The notes below the pieces were generated by a model that worked only from the letters and a program-made list of their open reading frames with translations, was not told where the DNA came from and did no database searches. The position numbers and the translations under genes were made by a program. DNA of 64,000 nt, from contig NZ_VFPS01000003.1 of assembly GCF_006716815.1 (NCBI RefSeq), positions 62,001 through 126,000 of the forward strand, written 5' to 3'. The stretch comes from Microbacterium lacticum (lineage in GTDB: Bacteria; Actinomycetota; Actinomycetes; Actinomycetales; Microbacteriaceae). Below, one piece after another: positions 1 through 9,131 of the stretch (positions are counted from its first letter, which is position 1; every line of letters starts with the position of its first letter).

Positions 1-1260
1 ATCCACCGCCTTCATGATGACGCGCTTGGCCTGCACGGGGTTGCGGTCGAGCCAGTCGGTGAGCTGGTCGCCGACGACCTTCTGCACGAACGCCTTCGCC
101 TCGGTGTTGCCGAGCTTGGTCTTCGTCTGTCCCTCGAACTGCGGCTCCGACAGCTTCACGGAGATGACGGCGGTGAGACCCTCGCGGATGTCATCGCCGG
201 TGAGGTTGTCGTCCTTCTCCTTGAGAAGGCCCTTCTCGCGCGCGTACTTGTTGATGTACGTCGTCATCGCGGCGCGGAAGCCCTCTTCGTGCGTGCCGCC
301 CTCGTGCGTGTTGATCGTGTTCGCGAAGGTGAAGACGTTCTCGGTGTAGCTCGTCGTCCACTGCATGGCGAGCTCGAGCGAGATGTGCCGCACGGTGTCC
401 TCGGCCTCGACCTCGATGATCTCGTCGTTGACGACATCGGCCTTGCGGATCTTGTTGAGGTACTCGACATAGTCGACCAGGCCGCGCTCGTAGTGGAACT
501 CGTCGTGCGGCTGACGCTCGACCGACTGGCCGTCCTCGGTGTCGACCACGTACGCGGACGACGGACGCAGGTCGCTCAGCGTGATGCGCAGGCCCTTGTT
601 CAGGAATGCGGTCTGCTGGAACCGGGTGCGCAGCGTGTCGTAGTCGAAGTCGACCGTCTCGAAGATCTCGGCGTCGGGCCAGAAGGTGATGACGGTGCCC
701 GTCTCGACCGTCTCTTCGCCCTGGGCGAGCGGCGCCTGCGGCTTGCCGCCGCCCGCGAACGATTGGCGCCACACGAAGCCCTGGCGCCGGATCTCGACGT
801 CGAAGCGGGTCGACAGCGCGTTGACCACCGACGAGCCGACGCCGTGCAGGCCGCCCGAGACCGCGTATCCGCCGCCGCCGAACTTGCCGCCGGCGTGCAG
901 CACCGTCAGCACGACCTCGACCGTCGACTTGGTCGGGTCGGACGCGTGCGGGTCGACCGGGATGCCTCGGCCGCGGTCGATCACGCGGATGCCGCCGTCG
1001 GGGAGGATCGTCACGTCGACGAGGTCGTTGTGCCCGGCGAGCGCCTCGTCGACGGAGTTGTCGACGATCTCGTACACGAGATGGTGGAGGCCGCGCTCAC
1101 CGGTCGAACCGATGTACATGCCGGGGCGCTTGCGCACCGCCTCGAGGCCTTCGAGCACCTGGATGGCGTCGGCCCCGTAATCGTTCTCGACTTTGTGTGC
1201 GGGCGGCGTGTGCTTCTCGGGAAGCTCTTCGGGAACGCTGTCGGGGGTATCGGACGTCAT
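1..1260 (-). CDS. gyrB: DNA gyrase subunit B (N-terminal 420 codons; 3' end outside window)
   Basis: This is the ATPase subunit of the type IIA topoisomerase that supercoils DNA. The visible part holds the GHKL ATPase domain and the transducer domain. Early in the protein are the conserved [11 protein letters not shown] segment, the [13 protein letters not shown] segment (catalytic Glu and Mg-binding Asn) and the [17 protein letters not shown]-lid loop. The ATG at 1258-1260 gives an N-terminus beginning [12 protein letters not shown], with a short hydrophilic extension before the conserved part. The frame is open to the window edge, so the TOPRIM and C-terminal domains lie outside. It is the last of the minus-strand run dnaA, dnaN, recF, dciA, gyrB, the usual actinobacterial order. 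Confidence 0.97.
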   Translation of the reverse strand, partial: MTSDTPDSVPEELPEKHTPPAHKVENDYGADAIQVLEGLEAVRKRPGMYIGSTGERGLHHLVYEIVDNSVDEALAGHNDLVDVTILPDGGIRVIDRGRGIPVDPHASDPTKSTVEVVLTVLHAGGKFGGGGYAVSGGLHGVGSSVVNALSTRFDVEIRRQGFVWRQSFAGGGKPQAPLAQGEETVETGTVITFWPDAEIFETVDFDYDTLRTRFQQTAFLNKGLRITLSDLRPSSAYVVDTEDGQSVERQPHDEFHYERGLVDYVEYLNKIRKADVVNDEIIEVEAEDTVRHISLELAMQWTTSYTENVFTFANTINTHEGGTHEEGFRAAMTTYINKYAREKGLLKEKDDNLTGDDIREGLTAVISVKLSEPQFEGQTKTKLGNTEAKAFVQKVVGDQLTDWLDRNPVQAKRVIMKAVD

Positions 1261-1382
1261 AGGTTTCGAGCGCTCCCGGGTCGATAGTCAGGGTCGATCA
1301 AGTCTATCGTGTTCCGGGCCGCTCCGTCGGCTGAATGGCCCTGTGCCGCGCTGGAATCGCGTCGGATGCCGGTGGACGTGGC

Positions 1383-1868
1383 TCAGCCATAGGTATCGCG
1401 AGGACCGCGCCCTGGAACGGCTCTGGGGCCCCATTTCCAGGAGGGGACGTCGGGGCCGACGAAACGGACGTTCTCGACGCCGGCCTCGGGGAAGCGCCGG
1501 ATCAGCTGCGTGACGATCTCGCCGCGCATGAGTTGCAGGTTCTTCGCCCATGCCGTCGAGTCGCACTGCACGGTCAGCAGTCCGCCCTCGAGGGCGACGG
1601 GGCGGGCGTGCCGGGCGGTCTCGGCGCCGGTCACCTCCTCCCACTGCAGCACGAGGTCTTCGCGGGCGAGCTGCGAGTCCCAGCCGGACTGCCGGGTGAG
1701 GTCGCCGAGCACGTCGCCGAGGCCCTTCGGGTCGCGACCGGGCGCGAACGGGAGCTTGTCGTCGTCCTGCTCGGCTCGGCGCCTCCGTCGGCGGGCGGCA
1801 CGGGGCGATGGGTCGAGGCCGCGCAGGCGCAGGTAGGTGCCGATCGTCTCGGGAACGTCGTCACTCAT
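1383..1868 (-). CDS. dciA: DciA-family (DUF721) replicative helicase loader/operator
   Basis: The product is about 161 residues. The N-terminus is basic and Arg-rich (RRRRRR near residue 26). The DUF721 domain follows, with WDSQLAREDLVLQWEEVTG and the later QLMRGEIVTQLIRRFP. DciA proteins interact with the DnaB helicase and replace DnaC/DnaI-type loaders in many bacteria. No other helicase loader is visible in the window, and dnaB lies 37 kb away. I chose the ATG at 1868 because GGAGG sits six bases upstream; the ATG at 1874 would overlap that ribosome site. The start overlaps the end of recF by 8 bp, implying translational coupling. It sits between recF and gyrB, as in other Actinobacteria. 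Confidence 0.88.
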   Translation of the reverse strand: MSDDVPETIGTYLRLRGLDPSPRAARRRRRRAEQDDDKLPFAPGRDPKGLGDVLGDLTRQSGWDSQLAREDLVLQWEEVTGAETARHARPVALEGGLLTVQCDSTAWAKNLQLMRGEIVTQLIRRFPEAGVENVRFVGPDVPSWKWGPRAVPGRGPRDTYG

Positions 1869-3057
1869 CGGCATCCTCCGCCTGGATCGTGCCGGCGACG
1901 ACCCGCACCGTGCGGGCGCGGAGCGCCTCGGGCACGTCGTTCTCGACGGCGGCGGTCACGACGACCTGCTCGAACCCGCCGACGAGGGCGGCGAGGCGCG
2001 CCCGGCGGTCGGCGTCGAGCTCGGCGAACACGTCGTCGAGGATGAGGATCGGGTCGCCCAGCTGCGACTGCGCACGCAGCAGCTGCGCCGAGGCGAGCCG
2101 CAGCGACAGGGCCACCGACCACGACTCGCCGTGCGAGGCGTAGCCCTTGACCGGCAGCCCGCGCACCCGCAGCAGCAGGTCGTCGCGGTGCGGGCCGACG
2201 AGCGTGAGGCCACGGTCGAGCTCGGCGGCGCGCTTGTCGGCGAGGGCGGCGCGGAACTGCGCCTGGATCTCGGCGGTCTCGGTCGACGCGGCGGGGGCGG
2301 TCGCCGGGCCGGTGCCCGCAGCGCCGGACGGTGCGTCGGCGTCGTCTTCGGGGTCGCGGCCGCCGATCGAGAGCATCCATTCCAGTTCGGGGCGGTGGTC
2401 CTCGCCGGCGATCGCGGTGTACGCGTCGGCGACGGGGCCGGCGAGGTCGGCCGCGAGCGCGAGGCGTGCCCGGATCACCTCGGTGCCGAGCTGGACGAGC
2501 TTGTCGTTCCAGACATCCAGCGTCGACAAGGCATCGCCGCGGATGCCTCGCGCTCGCGCCGACTTCAGCAGCGCGGTGCGCTGCTTGACGACCCGGTCGT
2601 AGTCGGCGAGCACGCCCGCCATGCGAGGGGCGCGCTGGATCAGGAGCTGATCGGCGAAGCGGCGGCGCGCGGACGGGTCGGCGCGGACGATCTGCAGGTC
2701 TTCCGGCGCGAACAGCACCACCTGCGCGTAGCGCGGGAGCTCGGCGGTCTTCACCCCCGCGCCGTTCACCCGTGCCTTGTTGCTGCCGGTGCGGTTCAGC
2801 TGCGCCTCGAGCAGCACGCGGCGTTCGCCGTAGGCGAGGCGCATGCGCACGACGGCCGCGTCGGCACCGTCGCGCACCATCGGGGCATCCTGCGACACGC
2901 GGTGCGAACCGAGCGTCGCGAAGAAGCCGATGGCCTCGGCGAGGTTCGTCTTGCCCTGACCGTTCCGGCCCACGAACACGTTGGCACCCGCGCCGAGCGC
3001 CACGTCGACGGCCGCATAGTTGCGGAAGTCGACGAGACTCAACTGCTCGACGATCAC
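1861..3057 (-). CDS. recF: DNA replication and repair protein RecF
   Basis: RecF is an SMC-like ATPase that loads RecA at single-strand gaps with RecO and RecR. The 398-residue length is typical. Walker A (GRNGQGKTNLAEAI) is near residue 30. The RecF family segment GPHRDDLLLRV and a signature/Walker B region ending ILDDVFAELD are in the C-terminal third. A poorly conserved acidic/Ala-Gly-rich insertion (about residues 235-260, DPEDDADAPSGAAGTG) looks like a lineage-specific loop. Translation starts at GTG 3057, giving MIVEQLSLVDFRNY. It lies 75 bp downstream of dnaN and overlaps dciA. Confidence 0.96.
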   Translation of the reverse strand: MIVEQLSLVDFRNYAAVDVALGAGANVFVGRNGQGKTNLAEAIGFFATLGSHRVSQDAPMVRDGADAAVVRMRLAYGERRVLLEAQLNRTGSNKARVNGAGVKTAELPRYAQVVLFAPEDLQIVRADPSARRRFADQLLIQRAPRMAGVLADYDRVVKQRTALLKSARARGIRGDALSTLDVWNDKLVQLGTEVIRARLALAADLAGPVADAYTAIAGEDHRPELEWMLSIGGRDPEDDADAPSGAAGTGPATAPAASTETAEIQAQFRAALADKRAAELDRGLTLVGPHRDDLLLRVRGLPVKGYASHGESWSVALSLRLASAQLLRAQSQLGDPILILDDVFAELDADRRARLAALVGGFEQVVVTAAVENDVPEALRARTVRVVAGTIQAEDADE

Positions 3058-3132
3058 CGAATCAGCCTCCCACGAAGGTCGGACCCGCGACCTCGGTGCG
3101 GCCGGCGACGGACGGGTCGTCAGCGGAACGGA

Positions 3133-4296
3133 TCAGCGCAGCAGCAGGTTCGGCTGCAGCAGGTACTTGAAGCTCACCGCGTTGGCGTCGCCGCCCGAGG
3201 TCTGCGGCGTGATGAGCACGGGGCTGAGCTTGTTCGCGTTCTCGCTCGAGGTGAACGTGATGCGGGCGAACTCGCTGCGGACGGCGCCGAGCGCCTCGAG
3301 GAGGTACTGCGGGTTGAGGCCGAGGGTGACCTCCTCGCCGGCGAGGGTCGCGTCGACCGACTCGGTCGCGCGGGCCTGCTCGGTGCCCGAGGCATCCATC
3401 GACACGCCGTCCTCGGTGAACGTGAACCGCAGCGGCGCGGAGCGGTCGAGCACGAGCGACACGCGGCGCACGGCTTCGGCGAGGTCGGACGTCGAGACCA
3501 CCGCGTAGTGGTCGGTCTGCTCGGGGAAAAGGCGGCGGACCGGGGGAAAGTTGCCCTTGATCAGCAGCGAGGTGACGGTCTTGTTGCCCGAGGTGAAGGC
3601 GATGATCTCGCGGTCGCCCGAGCCCGAGAACGCGACCTGGATGTCGCCGGAGTGCGCGAACGTCTTGCCCACCTCGGTGAGCGTGCGCGCCGGCACGAGT
3701 GCCGTCGTGGGCTCGTCGCCCGAACCAGTGCCGCCGTGGTCGCCGAAGTCCCACGAGACCTCGCGCAGCGCGACACGGTAGCGGTCGGTCGCGACGAGGC
3801 TGAGCTGCGTGCCGGCGACCTCGAGCTGCACGCCCGTGAGCACCGGGGTCACATCGTCGCGGGAGGCGGCGAAGGCGACCTGCGCGATCGCCGTGGCGAA
3901 CTCCTCGGCGGGAACGAGACCGGATTCGCCGGTGACCTCGGGGATCGCGGGGTATTCCTGCACCGGCATGGACGCGAGCGTGAACCGCGCCGAGCCGCAG
4001 GTGAGCACGATCCCGTCGTCCTCGCCGACCTCGATCTGGATCGGGGCGTTCGGCAGCCGGCTCGCGATCTCGGACAGCAGACGCCCGTGCACGAGGATCG
4101 TTCCCGGCTCGTCGACCGTCGCCTCGATCGTCGTGCGGGCGGATGCCTCGTAGTCGAACGCGGCGAGCGAGAGTCCTTCGTCGGATGCCTCGATGAGTAC
4201 ACCGGCCAGGATCGGCTGGGGGTTGCGCTGCGGCAGGAGCTTGACGACGAACGACACGGCCTCGCTGAACACGTCGCGATTCACGTGAAACTTCAC
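3133..4296 (-). CDS. dnaN: DNA polymerase III beta subunit (sliding clamp)
   Basis: The product is 387 residues with the three repeated DNA-clamp domains. The N-terminus begins MKFHVNRDVFSEAVSFVVKL, and the PVLTGVQLEV and YLLEAL segments are typical. The clamp tethers DNA polymerase III and many repair proteins to DNA. The start is a GTG at 4296, with AAGGGAGC upstream on the coding strand. The first codons spell a degenerate parS-like palindrome (4277-4292). The gene lies downstream of the origin region and upstream of recF on the same strand. Confidence 0.97.
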   Translation of the reverse strand: MKFHVNRDVFSEAVSFVVKLLPQRNPQPILAGVLIEASDEGLSLAAFDYEASARTTIEATVDEPGTILVHGRLLSEIASRLPNAPIQIEVGEDDGIVLTCGSARFTLASMPVQEYPAIPEVTGESGLVPAEEFATAIAQVAFAASRDDVTPVLTGVQLEVAGTQLSLVATDRYRVALREVSWDFGDHGGTGSGDEPTTALVPARTLTEVGKTFAHSGDIQVAFSGSGDREIIAFTSGNKTVTSLLIKGNFPPVRRLFPEQTDHYAVVSTSDLAEAVRRVSLVLDRSAPLRFTFTEDGVSMDASGTEQARATESVDATLAGEEVTLGLNPQYLLEALGAVRSEFARITFTSSENANKLSPVLITPQTSGGDANAVSFKYLLQPNLLLR

Positions 4297-4750
4297 TGGC
4301 GCTCCCTTGAGATCGGCATGGGCGTCTCCATGCTAGTGCCCGACCCGGTGATTCTCGCAGGGCGGGTTCGCCGCGCACCGGTCGCCGTCATGGTGATCGA
4401 ACCGGGATTTTCTGAGAGAAATATTTGTCATGGTGTTAACGGCTGTGGAAACTGTGGATAACCGGCGCGATGCCGCTCGGGGAGCGGGAACCACACGCGT
4501 GTAAGTTGTGGGCGGGCTGCGGATGCCTGTGTTCTCCTGGCCTGGAGCGGGGCGCCATGACATCCGTTCGTCCACAGGATCGGTCGATCCGCTCACAGTT
4601 GTCCGACGACGACACGAAGTTATCCACAGCCTGTCCACACTGTGCAGAACGCGCATGATGGGGCAGACGCGGCGCAACTGTCAAGTGGAGCGCGGCGCGC
4701 CGCGTCACAGGGGGTCGAAGCGAGGTTGCCGCGACGTCGCCGCGCGGGGG
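4297..4750. other. oriC: Probable chromosomal replication origin (oriC) between dnaN and dnaA
   Basis: This 454-bp gene-free interval separates dnaA and dnaN, the standard actinobacterial origin location. It holds DnaA-box-like sequences on both strands: TTATCCACA at 4620-4628, its complement TGTGGATAA at 4453-4461, and weaker relatives CTGTCCACA (4631-4639), TCGTCCACA (4568-4576) and TGTGGAAAC (4444-4452). Next to the left pair is an AT-rich stretch at about 4406-4440 (GATTTTCTGAGAGAAATATT), the best candidate for the unwinding element. The box nearest dnaA may also repress dnaA. Boundaries are those of the flanking genes; the functional core is not defined by sequence alone. Confidence 0.8.
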
Positions 4751-6175
4751 TCAGCGGGACGCGCGACCGAGCTGCGTCGTGATCTCGGAGACCTGGTTGT
4801 AGATCGATCGGCGCTCTTTCATCAGCTGCGCGATCTTCTTGCACGCGTACATCACCGTCGTGTGGTCGCGATTGCCGAACAGCTGCCCGATCTTCGGGAG
4901 CGAGAGGTTCGTGCGCTCGCGGCACAGGTACATCGCGATCTGCCGCGCTGTCGCGACCGACTGCGAGCGGCTCGAGCCGTAGAGGTCGTCGACCGACAGC
5001 CGGAAGTACTGCGCCGTCGCGGCGATGATGTCGGTCGGCATGATGACGTTGGCGTCGTCGGTGTCGACGATGTCGCGCAGCACCGTCTGGGCGAGCGAGA
5101 TGTCGAGGTTCGAGCGGTTGAGGCTCGCGAAGGCCGACACGCGGATGAGCGCGCCCTCGAGCTCGCGGATGTTGCTGGAGACCTTCGTTGCGATGTACTC
5201 GAGCACCTCGTCGGGGACGAGCAGGCGCTCGGACTGCGCCTTCTTGCGCAGGATCGCGATGCGCGTCTCGAGGTCGGGCGCCTGCACATCGGTGATGAGA
5301 CCCCACTCGAAGCGGCTCCGCATGCGGTCTTCGAACCCGGTGAGGTGGCGAGGCGGCACGTCGCTCGTGATCACGACCTGCTTGTCGTGGTCGTGCAGCG
5401 TGTTGAACGTGTGGAAGAACGCCTCCTGCGTCTCGGCTTTGCCCTGCAGGAACTGGATGTCGTCGATCATCAGGATGTCGACGTCGCGGTAGCGGGCCTG
5501 GAAGGCGGAGCCGCGGTTGTTCGCGATCGAGTTGATGAAGTCGTTCGTGAACTCTTCGCTCGAGACGTATCGCACGCGGATGCCCGGGAACAGGTCGATC
5601 GCGTAGTTGCCGATCGCGTGCAGAAGGTGCGTCTTGCCGAGGCCCGAGTCGCCGTAGATGAACAGCGGGTTGTAGGCCTTGGCGGGGGCCTCGGCGACGG
5701 CGACCGCCGCCGCGTGCGCGAACCGGTTGGACTGGCCGATGACGAAGTTGTCGAAGGCGTACTTCGGGTTCAGGCGCGTGTCGCTGCGCGAGGGCGCGGC
5801 GACCGGGTCGGGCGTCTCGTCGACCGCGGGCCGCACGATCGGCACCGCGGAGAGGGTCGCCCCCGACTGGATCGGGATCGGCGCCGTCAGATGCGCGTCG
5901 ATCAGCTCGGGGTTGACGACGACGCGGAAGGTCGTCGCGGCCGGCTCGGCGTCGACGTGCGCGATGGCCTCCATGATGGGGCCGCGCAGGCGCTTGTTGA
6001 GCGTGTCGGCGGTGAGCGAGTTCGGCACGTCCAGGTACAGGGTGCCGCCCATCACGCCCTGTGCGACGGCGAGGCTCAGAAACCCCTGCATCTGGGGCGT
6101 GACGCGCTCATCGCCGTCGAGGTGCTCCAGCACGGCCGTCCACACCGGGACATCCGGAACATCGTGCTGAGACAT
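4751..6175 (-). CDS. dnaA: Chromosomal replication initiator protein DnaA
   Basis: DnaA binds oriC as ATP-bound oligomers and opens the duplex. The 474-residue protein has the N-terminal DnaB/DnaA interaction domain, a short Pro/Ser-containing linker, and the AAA+ domain beginning [20 protein letters not shown]. Walker A ([15 protein letters not shown]) is near residue 174 and Walker B ([10 protein letters not shown]) follows. The C-terminal domain IV carries the DnaA-box-binding signature [13 protein letters not shown] near residue 434. The ATG at 6175 has AGGGGG four bases upstream. A perfect DnaA box (6185-6193) lies just upstream of the start, consistent with autoregulation. Confidence 0.98.
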   Translation of the reverse strand: MSQHDVPDVPVWTAVLEHLDGDERVTPQMQGFLSLAVAQGVMGGTLYLDVPNSLTADTLNKRLRGPIMEAIAHVDAEPAATTFRVVVNPELIDAHLTAPIPIQSGATLSAVPIVRPAVDETPDPVAAPSRSDTRLNPKYAFDNFVIGQSNRFAHAAAVAVAEAPAKAYNPLFIYGDSGLGKTHLLHAIGNYAIDLFPGIRVRYVSSEEFTNDFINSIANNRGSAFQARYRDVDILMIDDIQFLQGKAETQEAFFHTFNTLHDHDKQVVITSDVPPRHLTGFEDRMRSRFEWGLITDVQAPDLETRIAILRKKAQSERLLVPDEVLEYIATKVSSNIRELEGALIRVSAFASLNRSNLDISLAQTVLRDIVDTDDANVIMPTDIIAATAQYFRLSVDDLYGSSRSQSVATARQIAMYLCRERTNLSLPKIGQLFGNRDHTTVMYACKKIAQLMKERRSIYNQVSEITTQLGRASR

Positions 6176-6447
6176 CGAACCCCCTGTGGATAACTACCCG
6201 AGCCACGGTAACGAGGGACCTCGCCGAGAGCAAAATCCACTGTAGTTCCGGGCCGCGTTTCCCTGCCAGTGTGCATCCACAGGCGGTGGATAATGACTTG
6301 TTCGCCGAGCCTCCCGCGTCGCTGGTTTGAGGTCTCGGCCGTCTCGACGTATTCTTAGTCGGTTGACTTATGCCCACACGGGCAGTCCCCTGTACCTGTG
6401 TCCCCGGTCTAGAGCGTTCGGGTGACCGCCGATCCGGAGTGATCCTC
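6176..6447. promoter_or_regulatory. Divergent dnaA/rpmH intergenic region with DnaA-box-like sites
   Basis: This 272-bp region separates the divergent dnaA and rpmH genes and must contain both promoters. DnaA-box sequences are TGTGGATAA (6185-6193) and the near match GGTGGATAA (6286-6294). A TTGACT hexamer at 6362-6367 lies upstream of rpmH, but I cannot assign a convincing -10, so no promoter is called. I see no small gene or RNA in it. Confidence 0.5.
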
Positions 6448-6585
6448 ATGAGCAAGCGCACGTTCCAGCCCAACAACCGTCGCCGCGCCAAGAAGCACGG
6501 CTTCCGCGCCCGCATGCGTACGCGTGCCGGTCGCTCGATCCTGTCGGCGCGCCGCGCCAAGGGTCGCACCGAGCTCTCGGCCTGA
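6448..6585 (+). CDS. rpmH: 50S ribosomal protein L34
   Basis: This 45-residue basic protein begins [19 protein letters not shown] and has the usual [17 protein letters not shown] tail. It is a late-assembling component of the large ribosomal subunit. The ATG at 6448 gives the universally conserved N-terminus. The open frame extends upstream to 6370, but that extension has no L34 similarity. It is first in the plus-strand run rpmH-rnpA-yidD-yidC-khpB-rsmG. Confidence 0.97.
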   Translation: MSKRTFQPNNRRRAKKHGFRARMRTRAGRSILSARRAKGRTELSA

Positions 6586-6596
6586 CCTCTTTCACA

Positions 6597-6935
6597 GTGC
6601 TGGCGCGCGGGAATCGCATCACCCGCGGGGCGGAGTACAAAGCCGTCGTCCGTGGGGGTGCCCGGTGCGCCGCCGCACACACGGTGACCTACGTGGTCGC
6701 CACCGCCGAAGACCGCCCAGCGCGGTTCGGCTTCATCGTCAGCAAGCAGGTGGGATCGGCCGTGACGCGCAACACCGTGCGGCGCCGGCTCAAGGCGGTC
6801 TGCGCCGAGGCACTCCCGCAGGTGCGGCCGGGCGCCGATGTCGTCATCCGCGCTCTGCCGTCGGCGGCCGCGGCCGATTTCGCCGCCCTCCGCACCGAGG
6901 TCACCCGCTGCCTCAGCCGGCGAGCAGCCGCGTGA
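6597..6935 (+). CDS. rnpA: Ribonuclease P protein component
   Basis: RnpA is the protein cofactor of RNase P, which removes 5' leaders from tRNA precursors. The 112-residue sequence has the family pattern: an N-terminal segment NRITRGAEYKAVVRGG, a central FGFIVSKQVGSAVTRNTVRRRL carrying the RNR-type basic motif, and the DVVIRALP strand near the C-terminus. Translation starts at GTG 6597, 11 bp after rpmH. The stop codon overlaps the GTG of yidD. Confidence 0.95.
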   Translation: MLARGNRITRGAEYKAVVRGGARCAAAHTVTYVVATAEDRPARFGFIVSKQVGSAVTRNTVRRRLKAVCAEALPQVRPGADVVIRALPSAAAADFAALRTEVTRCLSRRAAA

Positions 6936-7318
6936 GCGCGGCCACCCTGCCGTCGTACTCCGTCGGCACCGGGCATCTGGAGGCATCCGGCGTTCTCTCC
7001 GCCGTGCCGCTCATCCCCCGCAATCTCGGGCTCGCGGTGCTGCAGGCCTATCGCACGGTGGTCTCGCCCCTCTACGGCGACGTCTGCAAGTACTATCCGT
7101 CATGCTCGGCCTACGCCGTCGGCGCCGTGCAGCAGCACGGGCTGCTGAAGGGATCGGCGCTCACCGCCGCCCGCCTGGCGCGCTGCCACCCGTGGGCGCG
7201 GGGCGGCGTGGATGATGTGCCGCTGCACCGCCACTTCCGACACGAACTGACCCGGTACGGCTTCGTCGTGCCCTCCACTGACGAGGCATCCGTGGGTTCC
7301 TCGCCGAGAAAGGACTGA
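6932..7318 (+). CDS. yidD: Membrane protein insertion efficiency factor YidD
   Basis: This small membrane-associated protein assists YidC-dependent insertion. The 128-residue product contains the family core: LAVLQAYRTVVSPLYG, then CKYYPSCSAYAVGAVQQHG with its conserved Cys pair, then ARLARCHPWARGGVDDVP. I place the start at GTG 6932, which overlaps the rnpA stop (GTGA). The open frame continues far upstream, but that part is antisense-like translation of rnpA. The stop is 3 bp before yidC. Confidence 0.92.
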   Translation: MSAATLPSYSVGTGHLEASGVLSAVPLIPRNLGLAVLQAYRTVVSPLYGDVCKYYPSCSAYAVGAVQQHGLLKGSALTAARLARCHPWARGGVDDVPLHRHFRHELTRYGFVVPSTDEASVGSSPRKD

Positions 7319-7321
7319 TCC

Positions 7322-8545
7322 GTGCTGGATCTTCTGTACCGCGTGGCCGCCGCCACGCCGACGCCGGTCGTGCCGACGCCGACGACGCCGGCCCCGTCGA
7401 CGAGCCTCGACTTCTTCAGCACCATCATGTGGCCGTTCAAGTGGATCGTCGAGGCGATCCTCGTGTTCTGGCACTGGATCTTCACGTCGCTGGGCCTGCC
7501 GGCCGATGCCGGCCTCACCTGGGTGCTGTCGATCATCGGCCTCGTGGTGGTCGTGCGCTCGGCGCTCATTCCGCTCTTCGTGCGGTACATCAAGGGCCAG
7601 CGCAAGATGATGGAAATCACCCCTGAACTGCGAAAAGTTCAGGAGAAGTACCGCGGCAAGAAGGATCAGCTCTCTCGCGAGGCGATGAGGCGCGAGACGA
7701 TGGCGCTGTACAAGAAGCACGGCACCACCCCGGTCTCGAGCTGCCTGCCGATGCTGGTGCAGATGCCGATCCTGCTCGGCATGTTCTACACGCTCTCCGA
7801 CGTGAAGAAGCACGCCGAGTGGGGTGTGGGCGGGGTCGGGCTCCTCAACAAGGAGCTCACCTGGCAGTTCTACGAGGCGAAGCTGTTCGGCGTCGCGCCG
7901 CTGCACACGAGCCTCATCGAGGCCGTCAACCAGAAGCCCGACGGCTGGGAGGCGACGGTCACGATCCTCGTGATCCTCGTCATCCTGATGATCGCGTCGC
8001 AGTTCATCACGCAGCTGCAGATCATCTCGAAGAACCTCTCCCCCGAAGCCAAGACCGGCCAGGCCTACCAGATGCAGCGCATCATGCTGTACATCCTGCC
8101 GCTGGCCTTCATCTTCTCGGGTGTGTTCTTCCCGCTGGGTGTCGTGCTCTACTGGTTCACCTCCAACATCTGGACGATGGTGCAGCAGTTCCTCGTCATC
8201 CGGAACCTGCCGACGCCCGGTTCCGAGGCCGCAAAGGCTCGTGAGGAGCGGCTCGCGCGCAAGGGCAAGGCGATCGACGCGCAGGGCAAGATCGTGCCCC
8301 TCGAGAAGTACCAGGCCGAGCAGCAGCGTCTGTACGAAGAGGCGCAGCGCGCCAAGGAGCAGGCACCGAAGCGTCAGCAGCCCACCGGCAAACAGCGCGC
8401 GAAGAAGCAGGCTCAGAAGAACAAGCCGGCGAACGAGCCGAACAAGCCGGGCGCGGCGAACGAGCCCAAGAGGCCGGGGACCGGCGAGGCGAAGCCCGGC
8501 GGCGGCGCGAAGCCCGGCGACGCCGAGCCGACCGACAACGCCTGA
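7322..8545 (+). CDS. yidC: Membrane protein insertase YidC (Oxa1 family)
   Basis: YidC inserts and folds inner-membrane proteins alone or with SecYEG. The 407-residue product has hydrophobic segments at about residues 30-55, 60-85, 145-160, 215-240 and 255-285. The conserved Arg of the cytoplasm-facing groove lies in VVVRSALIPLFVRYIKGQRKM. The tail after about residue 300 is highly charged (Lys, Ala, Gln, Pro-rich) and probably cytosolic, as in actinobacterial homologues that contact ribosomes. The start is GTG 7322. Confidence 0.95.
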   Translation: MLDLLYRVAAATPTPVVPTPTTPAPSTSLDFFSTIMWPFKWIVEAILVFWHWIFTSLGLPADAGLTWVLSIIGLVVVVRSALIPLFVRYIKGQRKMMEITPELRKVQEKYRGKKDQLSREAMRRETMALYKKHGTTPVSSCLPMLVQMPILLGMFYTLSDVKKHAEWGVGGVGLLNKELTWQFYEAKLFGVAPLHTSLIEAVNQKPDGWEATVTILVILVILMIASQFITQLQIISKNLSPEAKTGQAYQMQRIMLYILPLAFIFSGVFFPLGVVLYWFTSNIWTMVQQFLVIRNLPTPGSEAAKAREERLARKGKAIDAQGKIVPLEKYQAEQQRLYEEAQRAKEQAPKRQQPTGKQRAKKQAQKNKPANEPNKPGAANEPKRPGTGEAKPGGGAKPGDAEPTDNA

Positions 8546-8562
8546 CCGACGAAGCGAGGACG

Positions 8563-9087
8563 ATGATGAGCACCAACGCCGACCAGACCAGCACCGACGT
8601 CGCGACCGACGCCCGCGCGGTCGCCACCGTGGAGCAGCTCGAGCAGGAGGGCGACGTCGCCGCCGACTACCTCGAGGGGCTGCTCGACATCGCCGATATC
8701 GATGGCGACCTGACCCTCGATGTGCGCGCCGGCCGGGCCTACGTGTCGGTCGAGAACGACGACCAGGACGCCCTTCGACTCCTCTCCGACCCCGACACCG
8801 TGCAGGCGCTGCAGGAACTGACCCGCATCGCCGTGCAGACGCAGACCGGTCGGTTCTCGCGGCTGATCCTCGACGTTGGCGGGTCGCGCGATGCGCGCCA
8901 GCTCCAGCTGGAGAAGCTCGTCGACCGCGCGATCGCACGACTCGACGAGGGCGCGTCGCAGGCATCCCTGCCGGCGATGTCGAGCTACGAGCGCAAGCTC
9001 ATCCACGACATCGTCGCCGATCGCGGGCTCGTGTCGGAGTCGTACGGCGAGGGCAGCGACCGTCACACGGTCATTCGTCGCGCCTGA
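8563..9087 (+). CDS. khpB: KhpB/Jag-type RNA-binding protein (KH and R3H domains)
   Basis: The product is about 174 residues. An acidic N-terminus is followed by a KH domain (LTLDVRAGRAYVSVENDD onward) and a C-terminal R3H domain ending SSYERKLIHDIVADRGLVSESYGEGSDRH, in which the Arg and His of the R3H motif are visible. KhpB (Jag, EloR) proteins bind RNA and affect cell elongation and division; the immediate yidC neighbourhood is diagnostic. Two in-frame ATG codons (8563 and 8566) follow GAGGA. It lacks the Jag_N domain seen in Firmicutes. Confidence 0.9.
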   Translation: MMSTNADQTSTDVATDARAVATVEQLEQEGDVAADYLEGLLDIADIDGDLTLDVRAGRAYVSVENDDQDALRLLSDPDTVQALQELTRIAVQTQTGRFSRLILDVGGSRDARQLQLEKLVDRAIARLDEGASQASLPAMSSYERKLIHDIVADRGLVSESYGEGSDRHTVIRRA

Positions 9088-9110
9088 CCGCGCCGACGTC
9101 ACCCCGTCAA

Positions 9111-9126
9111 TGTTTCACGTGAAACA
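9111..9126. promoter_or_regulatory. parS: parS centromere site 1
   Basis: A perfect copy of the 16-bp palindrome TGTTTCACGTGAAACA lies between khpB and rsmG. This is the canonical ParB-binding sequence, and parA and parB are encoded just downstream. Confidence 0.95.
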
Positions 9127-9131
9127 TCGCC

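Noticed and set aside
1837..4461. An 874-codon open frame on the plus strand opposite recF and dnaN
   Set aside because: Its translation is low-complexity Arg/Ala/Gly-rich with no family resemblance. Long antisense frames are expected at this GC content, and recF/dnaN on the other strand are certain.
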